A stretch of DNA of 64,000 bases from Onishia niordana (GTDB lineage: Bacteria; Pseudomonadota; Gammaproteobacteria; Pseudomonadales; Halomonadaceae). The position numbers were made by a program, and so were the translations under genes. The notes under the pieces were generated by a model. The model saw only the letters and a list, made by a program, of their open reading frames with translations. It was not told the DNA's origin and did no database searches. The stretch is from the NCBI RefSeq assembly GCF_004798965.1, contig NZ_SDSD01000001.1, forward strand, positions 744,001 through 808,000, written 5' to 3'. Positions 34,153-43,661 of this stretch are shown here, one piece after another (the first letter of the stretch is position 1; every line of letters begins with the position of its first letter).

Positions 34153-34541
34153 ACCTTGGTCCCCCTGGAGTCTTTCGCCGCGCTATCGCTCGCGCCTACC
34201 GTCTGCTGACCGCCATCGCCCACCTGCACGCCCTGCGACTTCTCGGCGCTTGCCAGGCTCTCTGCCGTGATCGACGGCTGCTCACCCATCTTGTAGACCT
34301 CAAGGATCTCGTAACTAACGGTGTGACGCGTAATGTTGAAGAACTTGCGGCATCCCACCGCATGCACCCACAACTCGTGGTGAACACCGCGTGGGTTGTC
34401 ACGGAAGAACAGGTAATCGCCCCATTCATCGTCACTGGTATTTTCCGGATCCGCAGGGCGGGCGATGTGTGCCTGGCCCTTCGGATGGAATTCCTCTTCC
34501 TCGCGGTGTTCACCGCAGTAGGGACAAAGTATATAAAACAT
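34149..34541 (-). CDS. soxD: Sarcosine oxidase delta subunit
   Basis: This 130-residue zinc-binding subunit has LCPYCGEHREEEEF at the N-terminus (first Cys pair) and a distal ELWVHAVGCRKFF supplying the His/Cys ligands. The C-terminal 45 residues form a low-complexity Ser/Ala/Gln-rich tail that makes it longer than the usual 90-100 residue SoxD. It lies 22 bases after soxB and overlaps soxA. Confidence 0.92.
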   Translation of the reverse strand: MFYILCPYCGEHREEEEFHPKGQAHIARPADPENTSDDEWGDYLFFRDNPRGVHHELWVHAVGCRKFFNITRHTVSYEILEVYKMGEQPSITAESLASAEKSQGVQVGDGGQQTVGASDSAAKDSRGTKV

Positions 34542-34563
34542 GGCAGGTCTCCTCTGCGGTGGA

Positions 34564-35814
34564 TCAGTGGGCGACGCCGGCGGCGCCGTGCTCGTCGATC
34601 AACGCGCCAGTGTTGAAACGGTCGATGGAGAAAGGTGCGGCGATCGGGTGCATCTCGCCCTTGGCAAGACTCGCCGCGAACACGTTCCCCGAACCCGGAG
34701 TGGCCTTGAAGCCCCCGGTGCCCCAGCCGCAGTTGAAGTACAGACCCTTGACCTTGGTCTTGGAAATGATCGGGCAAGCGTCCGGGCAGGTGTCGACGAT
34801 ACCGCCCCACTGGCGGTTCATGCGCACCCGCGAGAAGATCGGGAACATCTCGACGATCGCCTGCAGGGTGTGCTCGACGGTCGGGTAGCTGCCGCGCTGG
34901 CCATAGCCGTTGTAGCCATCGATACCGGCGCCGATGACCAGGTCACCCTTGTCGGACTGGCTGATATAGCCGTGCACGTGATTTGACATCACCACAGTGT
35001 CGAGAATCGGCTTGATGGGCTCGGAGACCAGCGCCTGCAGCGGGTGAGACTCCAGCGGCATCTTAATGCCGGCCATCTTCGCCATCACCCCGGAGTTACC
35101 GGCGGTAACGCAGCCTACGGTCTTGGAACCGATGTCGCCGCGATTGGTGTGGACGCCATGGATCTGGCCATCACGGATCTTAAAGCCGGTGACCTCGGTG
35201 TTCTGCAGCAGATCCACGCCCAACGCGTCTGCGGCGCGCGCATAACCCCAGGCCACGGCATCATGGCGGGCTACACCGGCGCGTGGCTGCCAGGAGGCAC
35301 CCATCACCGGATAGCGGGCATTCTTGGAGCAATCCATGATCGGCACCAGGTCCTGCACGCCCTTGGCGTCGAGCACTTCGCCGTCGATGCCATTGAGGCG
35401 GTTGGCGTTGACCCGGCGCTGAATATCGCGCATGTCCTGAAGCGTATGTCCCACGTTCAGCACGCCGCGCTGAGAGAACATCACATTATAGTTGATGTCC
35501 TGGGAGAGCCCCTCCCACAGTTTCATGGCGTGCTCGTAGAGCGCCGCCGACTCGTCCCACAGGTAGTTGGAACGCACGATGGTGGTGTTACGGGCCGTGT
35601 TACCACCCCCCAGCCAACCTTTCTCGATCACCGCGACGTTGGTGATGCCATGTTCCTTGGCCAAGTAGTAAGCAGTGGCCAGGCCATGGCCGCCGCCGCC
35701 GACGATGATCACGTCGTACTCTTTCTTGGGCGTGGGATTACGCCACTGCCGCTGCCAGTTCTCGTGGTGGCTCAGCGCGTGCTTGACCAGCCCGAAGCCT
35801 GAATATCGTTGCAT
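34564..35814 (-). CDS. soxB: Sarcosine oxidase beta subunit
   Basis: The 416-residue flavoprotein opens the sox genes. It has [20 protein letters not shown] (FAD binding), [18 protein letters not shown] (covalent FMN region) and a C-terminal [14 protein letters not shown]. It oxidises sarcosine with FAD/FMN at the active site and is the catalytic subunit for the amine half-reaction. GAGGAG precedes the ATG. It starts 49 bases after glyA ends. Confidence 0.95.
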   Translation of the reverse strand: MQRYSGFGLVKHALSHHENWQRQWRNPTPKKEYDVIIVGGGGHGLATAYYLAKEHGITNVAVIEKGWLGGGNTARNTTIVRSNYLWDESAALYEHAMKLWEGLSQDINYNVMFSQRGVLNVGHTLQDMRDIQRRVNANRLNGIDGEVLDAKGVQDLVPIMDCSKNARYPVMGASWQPRAGVARHDAVAWGYARAADALGVDLLQNTEVTGFKIRDGQIHGVHTNRGDIGSKTVGCVTAGNSGVMAKMAGIKMPLESHPLQALVSEPIKPILDTVVMSNHVHGYISQSDKGDLVIGAGIDGYNGYGQRGSYPTVEHTLQAIVEMFPIFSRVRMNRQWGGIVDTCPDACPIISKTKVKGLYFNCGWGTGGFKATPGSGNVFAASLAKGEMHPIAAPFSIDRFNTGALIDEHGAAGVAH

Positions 35815-35863
35815 GGAATTTTCTCCTCAAAGGACCCCACCGGCCTACCGGCGGGGATCGGGC

Positions 35864-37159
35864 TCACGCGTAGGACGTCTCGGCAGCCTCGGCGACGTTG
35901 CCGTAGACCGGATGGCGGGCGCACAGCTCGGCGACCTTGGCCCGAACGTCGGACTCGGCCTCCGTAGTATTGCCACCTTCGGCCAGAGCGTCGAGCAGAT
36001 CACAGATCCAACCAGCCAGGGCTTTGCAGTCAGCCTGGTCGAATCCTCGGGTTGTCACCGCCGGGGTACCAATGCGCAGGCCCGAGGTCACGAAAGGGCT
36101 CTGGGGGTCATTGGGCACGGCATTCTTGTTAACCGTAATGAAGGCGCGGCCCAGAGCGGCATCCGCGTCCTTGCCCGTTACACCCTGCTTGATCAGCGAG
36201 ACCAGGAACAGGTGATCGTCGGTGCCTCCGGAGACCACGTCGAAGCCTCGCTCGAGGAAGACGTTAGCCATGGCCCGGGCGTTGTCGATGACCTGGGCCT
36301 GGTAGCGCACGAAATCTTGGCTCATGGCTTCACGGAAGGCGACCGCCTTGGCGGCGATGACGTGCATCAGCGGGCCGCCCTGCTGCCCCGGGAAAACCGC
36401 ACCGTTGAGCTTCTTGTAGAGCGACTCATCACCACTGGCGGAAAGGATAAGACCACCACGCGGACCGCGCAGCGTCTTGTGGGTAGTGGTCGTCACCACG
36501 TGAGCATGGGGCAGCGGGCTCGGGTAGTGTCCAGCGGCCACCAGGCCAGCGACATGGGCCATATCGACCAATAGCCAGGCGCCCACGGCGTCGGCGATGT
36601 CGCGGAAGCGACGCCAGTTGACGACCCGAGAGTAAGCCGAGAAACCCGCGATAATCAGTTTGGGCTGATGCTCATGGGCGAGACGCTCGACTTCGTCGTA
36701 GTCGATCTCGCCAGTGGCCGGATTCAGCCCATACTGGACCGCATTGTAGTTCTTGCCGGAGAAGTTCGGGGCAGCCCCGTGGGTCAGGTGGCCACCGTGA
36801 GCCAGGCTCATGCCCAGCACGGTGTCACCCGGCGACACCAGCGCCATGAAGGCGGCGGCATTGGCCTGGGCCCCGGAATGGGGCTGGACGTTGGCATAGT
36901 TGGCGCTGAACAGTGCGCAGGCGCGCTCAATGGCCAAGCGCTCGACCACGTCGACGTGCTCGCAGCCCCCATAGTAGCGCTTGCCAGGATAGCCTTCGGC
37001 GTACTTGTTGGTCAGCTGGCTTCCTTGGGCTTCCATGACCTGCTGGCTCGCGTAGTTCTCCGAAGCGATCAACTCAATATGCGCTTCCTGGCGCAGCACT
37101 TCATCGGCGATGGCGGCGGCGATCTGGGGATCAGTCGTTGTAAGGTTATTCGCGTTCAT
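35864..37159 (-). CDS. glyA: Serine hydroxymethyltransferase
   Basis: This 431-residue PLP enzyme has [51 protein letters not shown] and [15 protein letters not shown] with the PLP lysine. Heading the sox operon, it would combine glycine with methylene-THF made by sarcosine oxidase into serine; a housekeeping glyA is probably elsewhere in the genome. Four GCGACA hexamers lie in its upstream region. Confidence 0.95.
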   Translation of the reverse strand: MNANNLTTTDPQIAAAIADEVLRQEAHIELIASENYASQQVMEAQGSQLTNKYAEGYPGKRYYGGCEHVDVVERLAIERACALFSANYANVQPHSGAQANAAAFMALVSPGDTVLGMSLAHGGHLTHGAAPNFSGKNYNAVQYGLNPATGEIDYDEVERLAHEHQPKLIIAGFSAYSRVVNWRRFRDIADAVGAWLLVDMAHVAGLVAAGHYPSPLPHAHVVTTTTHKTLRGPRGGLILSASGDESLYKKLNGAVFPGQQGGPLMHVIAAKAVAFREAMSQDFVRYQAQVIDNARAMANVFLERGFDVVSGGTDDHLFLVSLIKQGVTGKDADAALGRAFITVNKNAVPNDPQSPFVTSGLRIGTPAVTTRGFDQADCKALAGWICDLLDALAEGGNTTEAESDVRAKVAELCARHPVYGNVAEAAETSYA

Positions 37160-37487
37160 CTCGTCACCCTGGGGATTAGCTCCACAACGTTATAAAAAAG
37201 GAGAACGCGCGACATTCTGGAAACGACGCCAACATCGTCGCGACAGACAGCCTTTTGGGTGACCGTCACGCCCTGGACGCCGCGTTCTCACTCTGGATGT
37301 CATTGAAAGCCAATCCGCATGCCAAAAGATTGAACGTTTGCGACATCTTTCACGTAATGTTCGCGACACAACATGATAAACGACTGTTTATAAACGATTA
37401 AATTTTTACGCCTGTTTTGTATCTTTTGCTGATCATCGGCCAAAGCCGGCGCTCAAGCACCCGCCCTGGCACTCAGCCCATCCAACT
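37160..37487. other. glyA upstream region
   Basis: These 328 bases between glyA and the GlxA-type regulator are AT-richer than their neighbours. They contain four GCGACA hexamers and a possible minus-strand promoter (described separately). No gene is seen. Confidence 0.6.
37209..37368 (-). promoter_or_regulatory. Candidate operator/promoter of the glyA-sox operon
   Basis: GCGACA occurs at 37209, 37240, 37340 and 37363, all in the same orientation (TGTCGC on the minus strand). The last two are part of a 10-base direct repeat (GTTTGCGACA and GTTCGCGACA) 23 bases apart, a spacing typical of AraC-type half-sites. On the minus strand a TTGGCA (37320-37325) lies next downstream and a weak TGACAT (37297-37302) follows at 17-base spacing. 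Operator assignment is inference. Confidence 0.5.
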
Positions 37488-38528
37488 CTAGTCATGAGTC
37501 GGCCGAGCCGCGATATGCAGGAAGAAGGGATCGACCGTATCGCCATTGCCCTCCCCCGCCAACTTGCGTATGGCCGACGGTGTAGCGCCGAAGGCATCAC
37601 GGAAATGCCGAGAGAAATGGGCAGTGTCGGCAAACCCACAGCGGTCGCCAATTTCGGTAATACTCTTCGCCGTATAGTGTAGCAACCACAGGCCATAGCG
37701 CAGGCGCAGATCCCGAGCGAACTTGCGGGGCCCCACCCCCAACGCCTCGCGAAAGCGCCGTTCCAGATTGCGTCGCGAGGTACCGAGCCGCTCAGCCAGG
37801 GCATCCACACTGAGAGGCTCGCCCAGGTGCTGCTCGAGGATGGCGATGGCACGGCGTACCAGCCGATCCTCTACCTTATCGAAGACCACCGGCTGTGGTT
37901 GGGGATGCTCACCGCGACGAGCCTCGTCGATGAGCATGATATGCAGGCTCTTCATGGCCCAGGCCTTGCCCAGATGGCGCTCAACCAGGTGTGCGGCCAA
38001 ATCGGCGGAGGCAACCCCTCCCGCACACGTGAGCAGGTCACCATCATCGATGAACAGGCGGTCTGCCACCGGCTCTATCGCAGGAAAACGCCGTGCAAGG
38101 TCGCCATGGTGATACCAACTGACGCAGCAGCGACGGCCATCCATCAGCCCGGCCTGAATCAGTGCGAAGACACCGGTGCAGACCCCCACCAGCGGCACAC
38201 CCGCGTCGGCCACGCGGCGTAAGTAGGTGATCGCGGTCTCGTCGACATAATCATGCTCGTCCTGAACCCCGCCGATGACCACAATGTAGTCAAAATCTGA
38301 AGGGGCACGGAAGGCTGTACAGGGCGTAACCGCAGCCCCACAGCTGGAGATGGCGTCTTGCCCGGCGCTGGTCATGAACACCCAGTGGCAACGCAGCTGA
38401 CGGCTACGGTCGCCCTCGTCCGCGGCAAGGCGCAGGCAATCGACGAAGGCTGCAAAGGGCAGAATAGTGAATCGACGTAACAGGACGAAGCCGACCGACA
38501 GCGGCTCTCCTTCGTGGGGCTGACTCAT
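37488..38528 (-). CDS. GlxA family (DJ-1/AraC) transcriptional regulator
   Basis: The 346-residue protein has an N-terminal DJ-1/PfpI-like sensor domain (IVVIGGVQDEH, GVCTGVFALIQAGLMDG) and a C-terminal AraC helix-turn-helix (LAERLGTSRRNLERRFREAL, GFADTAHFSRHFRDAFG). The upstream TTG-initiated extension lacks support, and ATG at 38528 gives a normal family length. It lies just upstream of glyA-soxBDAG. GlxA-family regulators GbdR and SouR control betaine and sarcosine genes in Pseudomonas; a GbdR-like protein is encoded at 53 kb, so this one may be a SouR-type sarcosine sensor. That is inference. Confidence 0.82.
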   Translation of the reverse strand: MSQPHEGEPLSVGFVLLRRFTILPFAAFVDCLRLAADEGDRSRQLRCHWVFMTSAGQDAISSCGAAVTPCTAFRAPSDFDYIVVIGGVQDEHDYVDETAITYLRRVADAGVPLVGVCTGVFALIQAGLMDGRRCCVSWYHHGDLARRFPAIEPVADRLFIDDGDLLTCAGGVASADLAAHLVERHLGKAWAMKSLHIMLIDEARRGEHPQPQPVVFDKVEDRLVRRAIAILEQHLGEPLSVDALAERLGTSRRNLERRFREALGVGPRKFARDLRLRYGLWLLHYTAKSITEIGDRCGFADTAHFSRHFRDAFGATPSAIRKLAGEGNGDTVDPFFLHIAARPTHD

Positions 38529-38890
38529 GGGTCCGGCACTCTTCACTATCGATGGCGTAGCATTCAGTGTCCGGCAGCTCGACCTAGAACGCAAAACCCG
38601 GAGCAGACCTTTGCGTGCTGCAGGTGCATGCTCGCGTCACCGCCCGAAAACGTAACGCGCCCCGAGCAGCAACCACAGCTGTCTGGCTGAGGCTGCCGGC
38701 TCGAGGCGCTAGGACGCTACCTTATTAATGCGGCTCAACGATCTTGTACTACCCGACCACTGATCGAACGAATAACTCCTGTCGCATGCACGCCTCCCGC
38801 CATTCAGATCGGGAGGCTTAAGCGACATTCGCGATGCCTTACACGCTACCGCCTCGTCATGACTAGACCAATAGCGGCTTGTAGGCCTGC
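38529..38890. other. Intergenic region between regulator and gbcB
   Basis: The 362 bases follow gbcB and precede the GlxA-type regulator. TGTCGC at 38780-38785 and GCGACA at 38822-38827 are the only notable motifs. An 8-base stem (38792-38799 with 38810-38817) could be a weak gbcB terminator. No gene is called. Confidence 0.5.
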
Positions 38891-39997
38891 TCAGTAATCG
38901 ACCACCACATTGCCGGTGGGCTTGCTGCAGCACGACAGGATATAGCCATCGGCCACATCTTCTTCGGTGATGCCGCCGTTGTGATCCATTTCGACGTCGC
39001 CAGAGCTGAGCGATACCCGGCAGGTGCCACAGATGCCCATACCGCAGGCCTTGGGGATATGCAGCCCAAGCTTGGCGGCCGCAGCGTGAACCGTCTCGCC
39101 GGGCTGGATACGCACGCTCTTGCCGGTCGCACTGAACTCGACGCTGAGCAGGTCGGCGGAGTCCAATTCTTCGGCCTGAGCCTCGGCTTGCTCGGCGTTC
39201 TCGATGACATCTTCTTGCACATCAAGCGGTGTGGCGCCGAAAGACTCCTCATGGTAATGGCTCATGTCGAAGCCATTGTTGCGCAGAAGCGCCTTCACCG
39301 CATTCATGTAGGGCGTCGGGCCACAGCAGAAAATTTCCCGCTCCATGAAGTCCGGCACCATCAGTTCCATCATCGCCTGATTAAAGTAGCCCCGGAAGCC
39401 CGACCAGGCTTCGCCCAGCTCGTCACTGCGCTCGGTGACAATATGCAGTTTGAACTCGGGGATACGAGAAAAGATGTGTGCCAGTTCACGATGATAGATG
39501 ATATCCGCAGGAGTGCGGGCGCTGTGCACGAACTCCACGTCCACGGCCGCATTGGTATCGAAATACCAACGCATCATCGACATCAGTGGTGTAATGCCCA
39601 CACCACCAGAGAGCATCAACACCTTGTCGCTTGGGAAATCCATGCAGTTGAATTGACCGACCGGCCCGTGCACGGCCAGGTTATCGCCGGACTTCAAGTT
39701 GTCATGCAGCCAGTTGGAAACCTTGCCCCCAGGAATGCGCTTGACGGTGATCGAAAAACTGTAGGGCACCGATGGCGAACTGGAGATGGTGTAGGAGCGC
39801 ATAATCTGCTCGCCGGCAATCTCCAGCTCCAGTGTCACGAACTGACCCGGCTTGAAGAAGAACATCACCGGCTGCTCGGCCATGAAACAGAAAGTACGCG
39901 TATCCGAGGTTTCTTGAATCACCTTGACGCAACGCACCTGGTGACGACCGTTGGTCCAGGTCTGCGTGGTTACCGGGTTGAGGAATTCTGACATCAT
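38891..39997 (-). CDS. gbcB: Glycine betaine monooxygenase reductase component
   Basis: This 368-residue reductase has an FAD-binding ferredoxin-reductase domain (GEQIMRSYTISSSP), an NAD-binding domain (MLSGGVGITPLMSMM, IFCCGPTPYMNAV) and a C-terminal plant-type [2Fe-2S] domain with CGMGICGTC and a later CCS. It feeds NAD(P)H electrons to GbcA. It is divergent from gbcA across a 350-base region, as is usual for gbcAB in Pseudomonas-like genomes. Confidence 0.92.
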   Translation of the reverse strand: MMSEFLNPVTTQTWTNGRHQVRCVKVIQETSDTRTFCFMAEQPVMFFFKPGQFVTLELEIAGEQIMRSYTISSSPSVPYSFSITVKRIPGGKVSNWLHDNLKSGDNLAVHGPVGQFNCMDFPSDKVLMLSGGVGITPLMSMMRWYFDTNAAVDVEFVHSARTPADIIYHRELAHIFSRIPEFKLHIVTERSDELGEAWSGFRGYFNQAMMELMVPDFMEREIFCCGPTPYMNAVKALLRNNGFDMSHYHEESFGATPLDVQEDVIENAEQAEAQAEELDSADLLSVEFSATGKSVRIQPGETVHAAAAKLGLHIPKACGMGICGTCRVSLSSGDVEMDHNGGITEEDVADGYILSCCSKPTGNVVVDY

Positions 39998-40347
39998 GGT
40001 GGTTTCTCGCTTGAGCGTGCCGGCGGCTGCAATGAGGGAGTGCCGCGACTGGGGTCTTGGCCGGTGAGGCCTGGATAGAATTTTGCGCCACCGACAAGCC
40101 TACTCACTTGTCTGTCTACGACACACACATGCTCATCATATCCAGTACCTTCACCGACACCCCCTGGCCTCGTCGCCTGGAAACCATAAGATGTCGCCGG
40201 CAGACAACTGCCAACCGGCAACCCGCCCCAAACTCTGCGCCATGGCGCGGGCCCTACAGGCCCAGCCTCACGTCTTACACCTCATAACTCCAACCGCGCC
40301 TGTCCGGTCGACCAATACGTTGACCCTGCTTGATGAGGAAACGCCCC
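39998..40347. promoter_or_regulatory. Divergent gbcB/gbcA control region
   Basis: This 350-base region serves both genes. It contains TGTCGC at 40192-40197, CGACA boxes near 40092, 40119 and 40155, and a small perfect inverted repeat TGTC-TAC-GACA at 40113-40123. These are candidate sites for the GbdR-type activator. No ORF with support lies here. Confidence 0.5.
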
Positions 40348-41637
40348 ATGGATTCCATTTCTTCCCTCCACCTGCTGGATGATCCCTTGGCCCCGGCACG
40401 CGAGGCCACCACCGAGATGCTGGCCAATCGCCAGCCGCAACACTCGCTGCCCCAGCCCTTTTACAATGACGAGCGACTGTTCGCCCTCGACATGCAGGAG
40501 ATCTTCGAAAAGGAATGGCTATTCGCGGGCATGACCTGCGAGATCCCGAGCAAGGGTAACTACATGACCCTTGATGTCGGCGACAACCCGATCGTGATCG
40601 TGCGCGGCAACAACGGTGAAGTACACGCCTTTCATAACGTCTGCCGTCACCGCGGCTCGCGCCTGTGCGTCACCGACAAGGGTAAGGTCGCCAAGCTGGT
40701 CTGCCCTTACCACCAGTGGACCTACGAACTGGATGGCCGTCTGCTATTCGCAGGCAGCGACATGGGTAAGGACTTTGACCTTTCCTCCCATGGCCTGAAG
40801 CCGGTTCACGTTCGCACTGGCGGCGGTTACATCTTCATCAGCCTGGCCGAGGAAGCTCCCGCTATCGACGAGTTCGTCGAGAGCCTGGATCACTACCTCG
40901 CGCCCTATGACATGGAGAACCTCAAGGTCGCCGCGGAGTCCAGCCTGATCGAAGAGTGCAACTGGAAGCTCGTACTCGAGAACAACCGCGAGTGCTACCA
41001 CTGCAACGGTGCGCACCCGGAGCTGCTCAACTCTCTGCAAGAGTTCGACGACACCGACGACCCCCGCGCCACCCCGGCCTACAAGGAGCTGGTCGCTCGT
41101 AAGCAGGCCGACTGGGAAGCCCAGGGCGTGCCTTACAAGCTTACACGTCTCGGTCGTCGTAACCGCTTGACCCGCACGCCGCTGCTTAATGGTGTGGAAT
41201 CGATGACCATGGACGGTAAGCGGGCCAGCAAGAAGCTGATGGGCAATCTTGAGAGCGCCGACCTGGGATCGCTGCGCATCCTGCACCTGCCCAACTCCTG
41301 GAACCACTTCATGGGTGATCACGCCGTCGTCTTCCGCGTCCTGCCACTGGGCCCGCAAAAGACCGTGGTGACCACCAAATGGCTGGTACACAAGGAAGCC
41401 GTTGAAGGGGTCGACTACGAGCCAGAGCAGATGCGCAAGGTGTGGGACGCGACCAACGCCCAAGACCGCAACCTCGCCGAAGAAAACCAGCGCGGCATCA
41501 ACTCCAAGAGCTACCAGCCGGGCCCCTACTCGGAGACCTTTGAGTTCGGTGTCATCGACTTCGTCGACTGGTATAGCGAGCGCATGCGCGAAAACCTGGG
41601 ACATAGCGAGTCACGCCTCAAGTTGGCCAAGAGCTGA
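40348..41637 (+). CDS. gbcA: Glycine betaine monooxygenase, Rieske oxygenase component
   Basis: The 429-residue oxygenase has a Rieske [2Fe-2S] site (CRHRGSRLC then CPYHQWTY) and a mononuclear iron site (ENNRECYHCNGAHPELL). It demethylates glycine betaine to dimethylglycine with O2 and electrons from GbcB, releasing formaldehyde. An in-frame TTG (40330) and ATG (40333) are open upstream, but GAGGA is correctly spaced to ATG at 40348, and the length then matches known GbcA. Confidence 0.95.
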   Translation: MDSISSLHLLDDPLAPAREATTEMLANRQPQHSLPQPFYNDERLFALDMQEIFEKEWLFAGMTCEIPSKGNYMTLDVGDNPIVIVRGNNGEVHAFHNVCRHRGSRLCVTDKGKVAKLVCPYHQWTYELDGRLLFAGSDMGKDFDLSSHGLKPVHVRTGGGYIFISLAEEAPAIDEFVESLDHYLAPYDMENLKVAAESSLIEECNWKLVLENNRECYHCNGAHPELLNSLQEFDDTDDPRATPAYKELVARKQADWEAQGVPYKLTRLGRRNRLTRTPLLNGVESMTMDGKRASKKLMGNLESADLGSLRILHLPNSWNHFMGDHAVVFRVLPLGPQKTVVTTKWLVHKEAVEGVDYEPEQMRKVWDATNAQDRNLAEENQRGINSKSYQPGPYSETFEFGVIDFVDWYSERMRENLGHSESRLKLAKS

Positions 41638-41674
41638 GCCTCACCCCGCTCTCCAGTGAGTGACCGCACGACCC

Positions 41675-41703
41675 CAAAGGCCCCGCATCTAGCGGGGCCT
41701 TTG
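41675..41703 (+). terminator. Terminator after gbcA
   Basis: Perfect 12-base arms (41675-41686, 41692-41703) with a 5-base loop lie about 37 bases after the gbcA stop; the right arm ends CCTTTG. Confidence 0.8.
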
Positions 41704-41867
41704 CATTGCAGCGTCAGATAGCAATCATCGTGCTCGTTGCAAAATATCTGAAGCACCCACTCCGCAACAGACAGAACACGACCATCCTCAACGACGCCAC
41801 CTGGTTAGCTGTAGCGCCTTTACCTCTTTATGAAGTGGCGATACAGCCACCCATCAGGCAGGACCCA

Positions 41868-41896
41868 CAAAAAAACGGCGCCCCGAGGGACGCCGT
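41868..41896 (-). terminator. Rho-independent terminator after fdhA
   Basis: On the minus strand a GC-rich stem (ACGGCG arm at 41875-41880 with 41891-41896, one internal mismatch and three more pairs) is followed by seven T. It lies 25 bases after the fdhA stop. Confidence 0.8.
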
Positions 41897-41920
41897 CGTT
41901 GATCTCGCTAGCGAGCGCAT

Positions 41921-43114
41921 TCAGGCAGGAACGCTGCCGTGCGGATCGATGACGAATTTCTTCGCCGCGCCGCCATCGAAGTCGGCGTAGCCTTTGGGCG
42001 CCTCGTCCAAGTTGATCATCTGGACATTGATCGCATCCGCGATGTTGACCTTGCCGAACAGGATCGCCTGCATCAGCGGGCGATGATACTTCATCACCGG
42101 GCACTGGCCGGTGTGGAAGCTATGCGACTTGGCCCAGCCGAGGCCGAAGCGCATGCTCAACGAGCCTTGCTTGGCCGCCTCATCCTCGGCACCCGGATCC
42201 TCGGTGACGTACAGGCCCGGAATACCGATCTGGCCGCCGGCGCGCGTCAGCGACATGGCAGAGTTCAGCACGGTGGCCGGGGCTTCCTTGCCGTGGTTGC
42301 AACCACAGGCATGGGCCTCAAAGCCGACACAGTCGACGAAGGCGTCGACTTCGCGCTCACCGAGGATGACCTCGATCTTGTCGGCCATGTCGCCGTCCTG
42401 GGTCAGGTCGATGGTCTCACAACCGAAGCTGCGCGCCTGAGCAAGGCGATCTTCGATCATGTCACCGACGATGACACAGGCCGCACCCAGCAGCTGGGCA
42501 GACACGGCTGCGGCAAGACCGACGGGGCCAGCACCGGCGATATAGACGGTGGAGCCCGGACCGACGCCCGCGGTCACGCAACCGTGGAAACCAGTCGGGA
42601 AGATATCGGACAGCAGGGTCAGATCCTTGATCTTGTCCATTGCCTGGTCGGCATCCGGGAACTTCAGCAGGTTGAAGTCGGCGTACGGGACCATGACATA
42701 TTCGGTCTGGCCGCCGACCCAGCCGCCCATGTCGACGTAGCCGTAGGCCGCGCCTGGACGTGCCGGATTGACGTTCAGGCAGATGCCGGTATCGCCCGAC
42801 TTGCAGTTACGGCAGCGGCCGCAGGCGATATTGAAGGGCACCGAGACCAGATCGCCCGGGGCAAGGAATTCCACGTCGCGGCCACACTCGACCACGATGC
42901 CGGTGATTTCGTGACCCAGGACGAGACCCGGCTCGGCGGTGGTGCGGCCACGCACCATATGCTGGTCGCTGCCGCAGATGTTGGTAGTGACGACCTTGAG
43001 GATCACGCCGTGCTCGCACTTGCGATTGCCGAGGGCGAGTTCCGGGTAGGCGATGGATTCGACGGCGACTTCACCCGGGCCCTTATAGACGACTCCGCGG
43101 TTGGCTGCACTCAT
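41921..43114 (-). CDS. fdhA: Glutathione-independent formaldehyde dehydrogenase (zinc, NAD)
   Basis: This 397-residue medium-chain dehydrogenase matches the Pseudomonas putida type. The catalytic zinc region is NICGSDQHMVRGRT and GLVLGHEITG, the structural zinc is CGRCRNCKSGDTGIC, and the NAD fold is VYIAGAGPVGLAAA. The characteristic insert VDCVGFEAHACGCNHG is present. It oxidises formaldehyde to formate using tightly bound NAD. Next to gbcA, it would handle formaldehyde from betaine demethylation. GCGACA lies 37 bases upstream of the start. Confidence 0.92.
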   Translation of the reverse strand: MSAANRGVVYKGPGEVAVESIAYPELALGNRKCEHGVILKVVTTNICGSDQHMVRGRTTAEPGLVLGHEITGIVVECGRDVEFLAPGDLVSVPFNIACGRCRNCKSGDTGICLNVNPARPGAAYGYVDMGGWVGGQTEYVMVPYADFNLLKFPDADQAMDKIKDLTLLSDIFPTGFHGCVTAGVGPGSTVYIAGAGPVGLAAAVSAQLLGAACVIVGDMIEDRLAQARSFGCETIDLTQDGDMADKIEVILGEREVDAFVDCVGFEAHACGCNHGKEAPATVLNSAMSLTRAGGQIGIPGLYVTEDPGAEDEAAKQGSLSMRFGLGWAKSHSFHTGQCPVMKYHRPLMQAILFGKVNIADAINVQMINLDEAPKGYADFDGGAAKKFVIDPHGSVPA

Positions 43115-43661
43115 GGCTGGCTTCCTTCAACGTTGTTGTTGGCTAATGCGGCGACACCGCCGCTACTCGACCTTAGCGTCTTCAGCCCGCCGGAATGTTC
43201 CCAACGAGTCATTGTCATGCCTATTCAAGACATCGCCTTCGCCACAGTGGCAATGCCATAGCCAAAGGTCGTTTTCACGACAGTCGCCCGCGCCGATCAC
43301 ACCCGAGTATAGGCTGACGCCTGCAGGGGAATTGATAACATCCCCTTGATAGCAACAGCAGATTCTGAAGGATAAGCGCGACCAAGAGCCTTACCTAAGC
43401 TCGACAAAGAGCCTTAGGGAAGCATCGCACTCTGTCACCCCCCACTCTCTTGCTTCGTAAAGGAATACGCCGCAAACGGCCCCACCGCTCCACTACGCGA
43501 TCGCCTCGATCAACGAGTGGGGCTCGACCTCTACGGGGTCGACGGGGCATGGTAGATATCTCTATTCCGACATAGGCTCAGGGAGTCACTAGGCTCGCCG
43601 GCAACCGATACATGATGACCACGAACGTTCACGACCACCTGAATCAAGGAGGTATCTCCCA
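43115..43661. other. Intergenic region between fdhA and the IalB-like gene
   Basis: These 547 bases hold both promoter regions. GCGACA is at 43151-43156 on the fdhA side and a strong AAGGAGG for the next gene at 43646-43652. I see no gene; antisense ORFs here lack support. Confidence 0.6.
43151..43156 (-). promoter_or_regulatory. GCGACA hexamer upstream of fdhA
   Basis: The hexamer is the one repeated upstream of glyA, gbcAB, frmA, the dgc operon and gbdR. It may be a half-site for the shared regulator. Confidence 0.35.

Noticed and set aside
31282..34209. Two long plus-strand ORFs (461 and 488 codons)
   Set aside because: They are antisense shadows of soxA, whose own frame is unmistakable.
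37160..37487. Possible glycine riboswitch ahead of glyA
   Set aside because: I looked for paired aptamer stems with conserved glycine-riboswitch cores and did not find them; the region is better explained by repeated GCGACA sites.
38709..38933. 74-codon minus-strand ORF overlapping the gbcB end
   Set aside because: It overlaps the end of gbcB in another frame and lacks a ribosome site.
41939..43261. 440-codon plus-strand ORF
   Set aside because: It is antisense to fdhA, lacks a ribosome site and has no recognisable motif.
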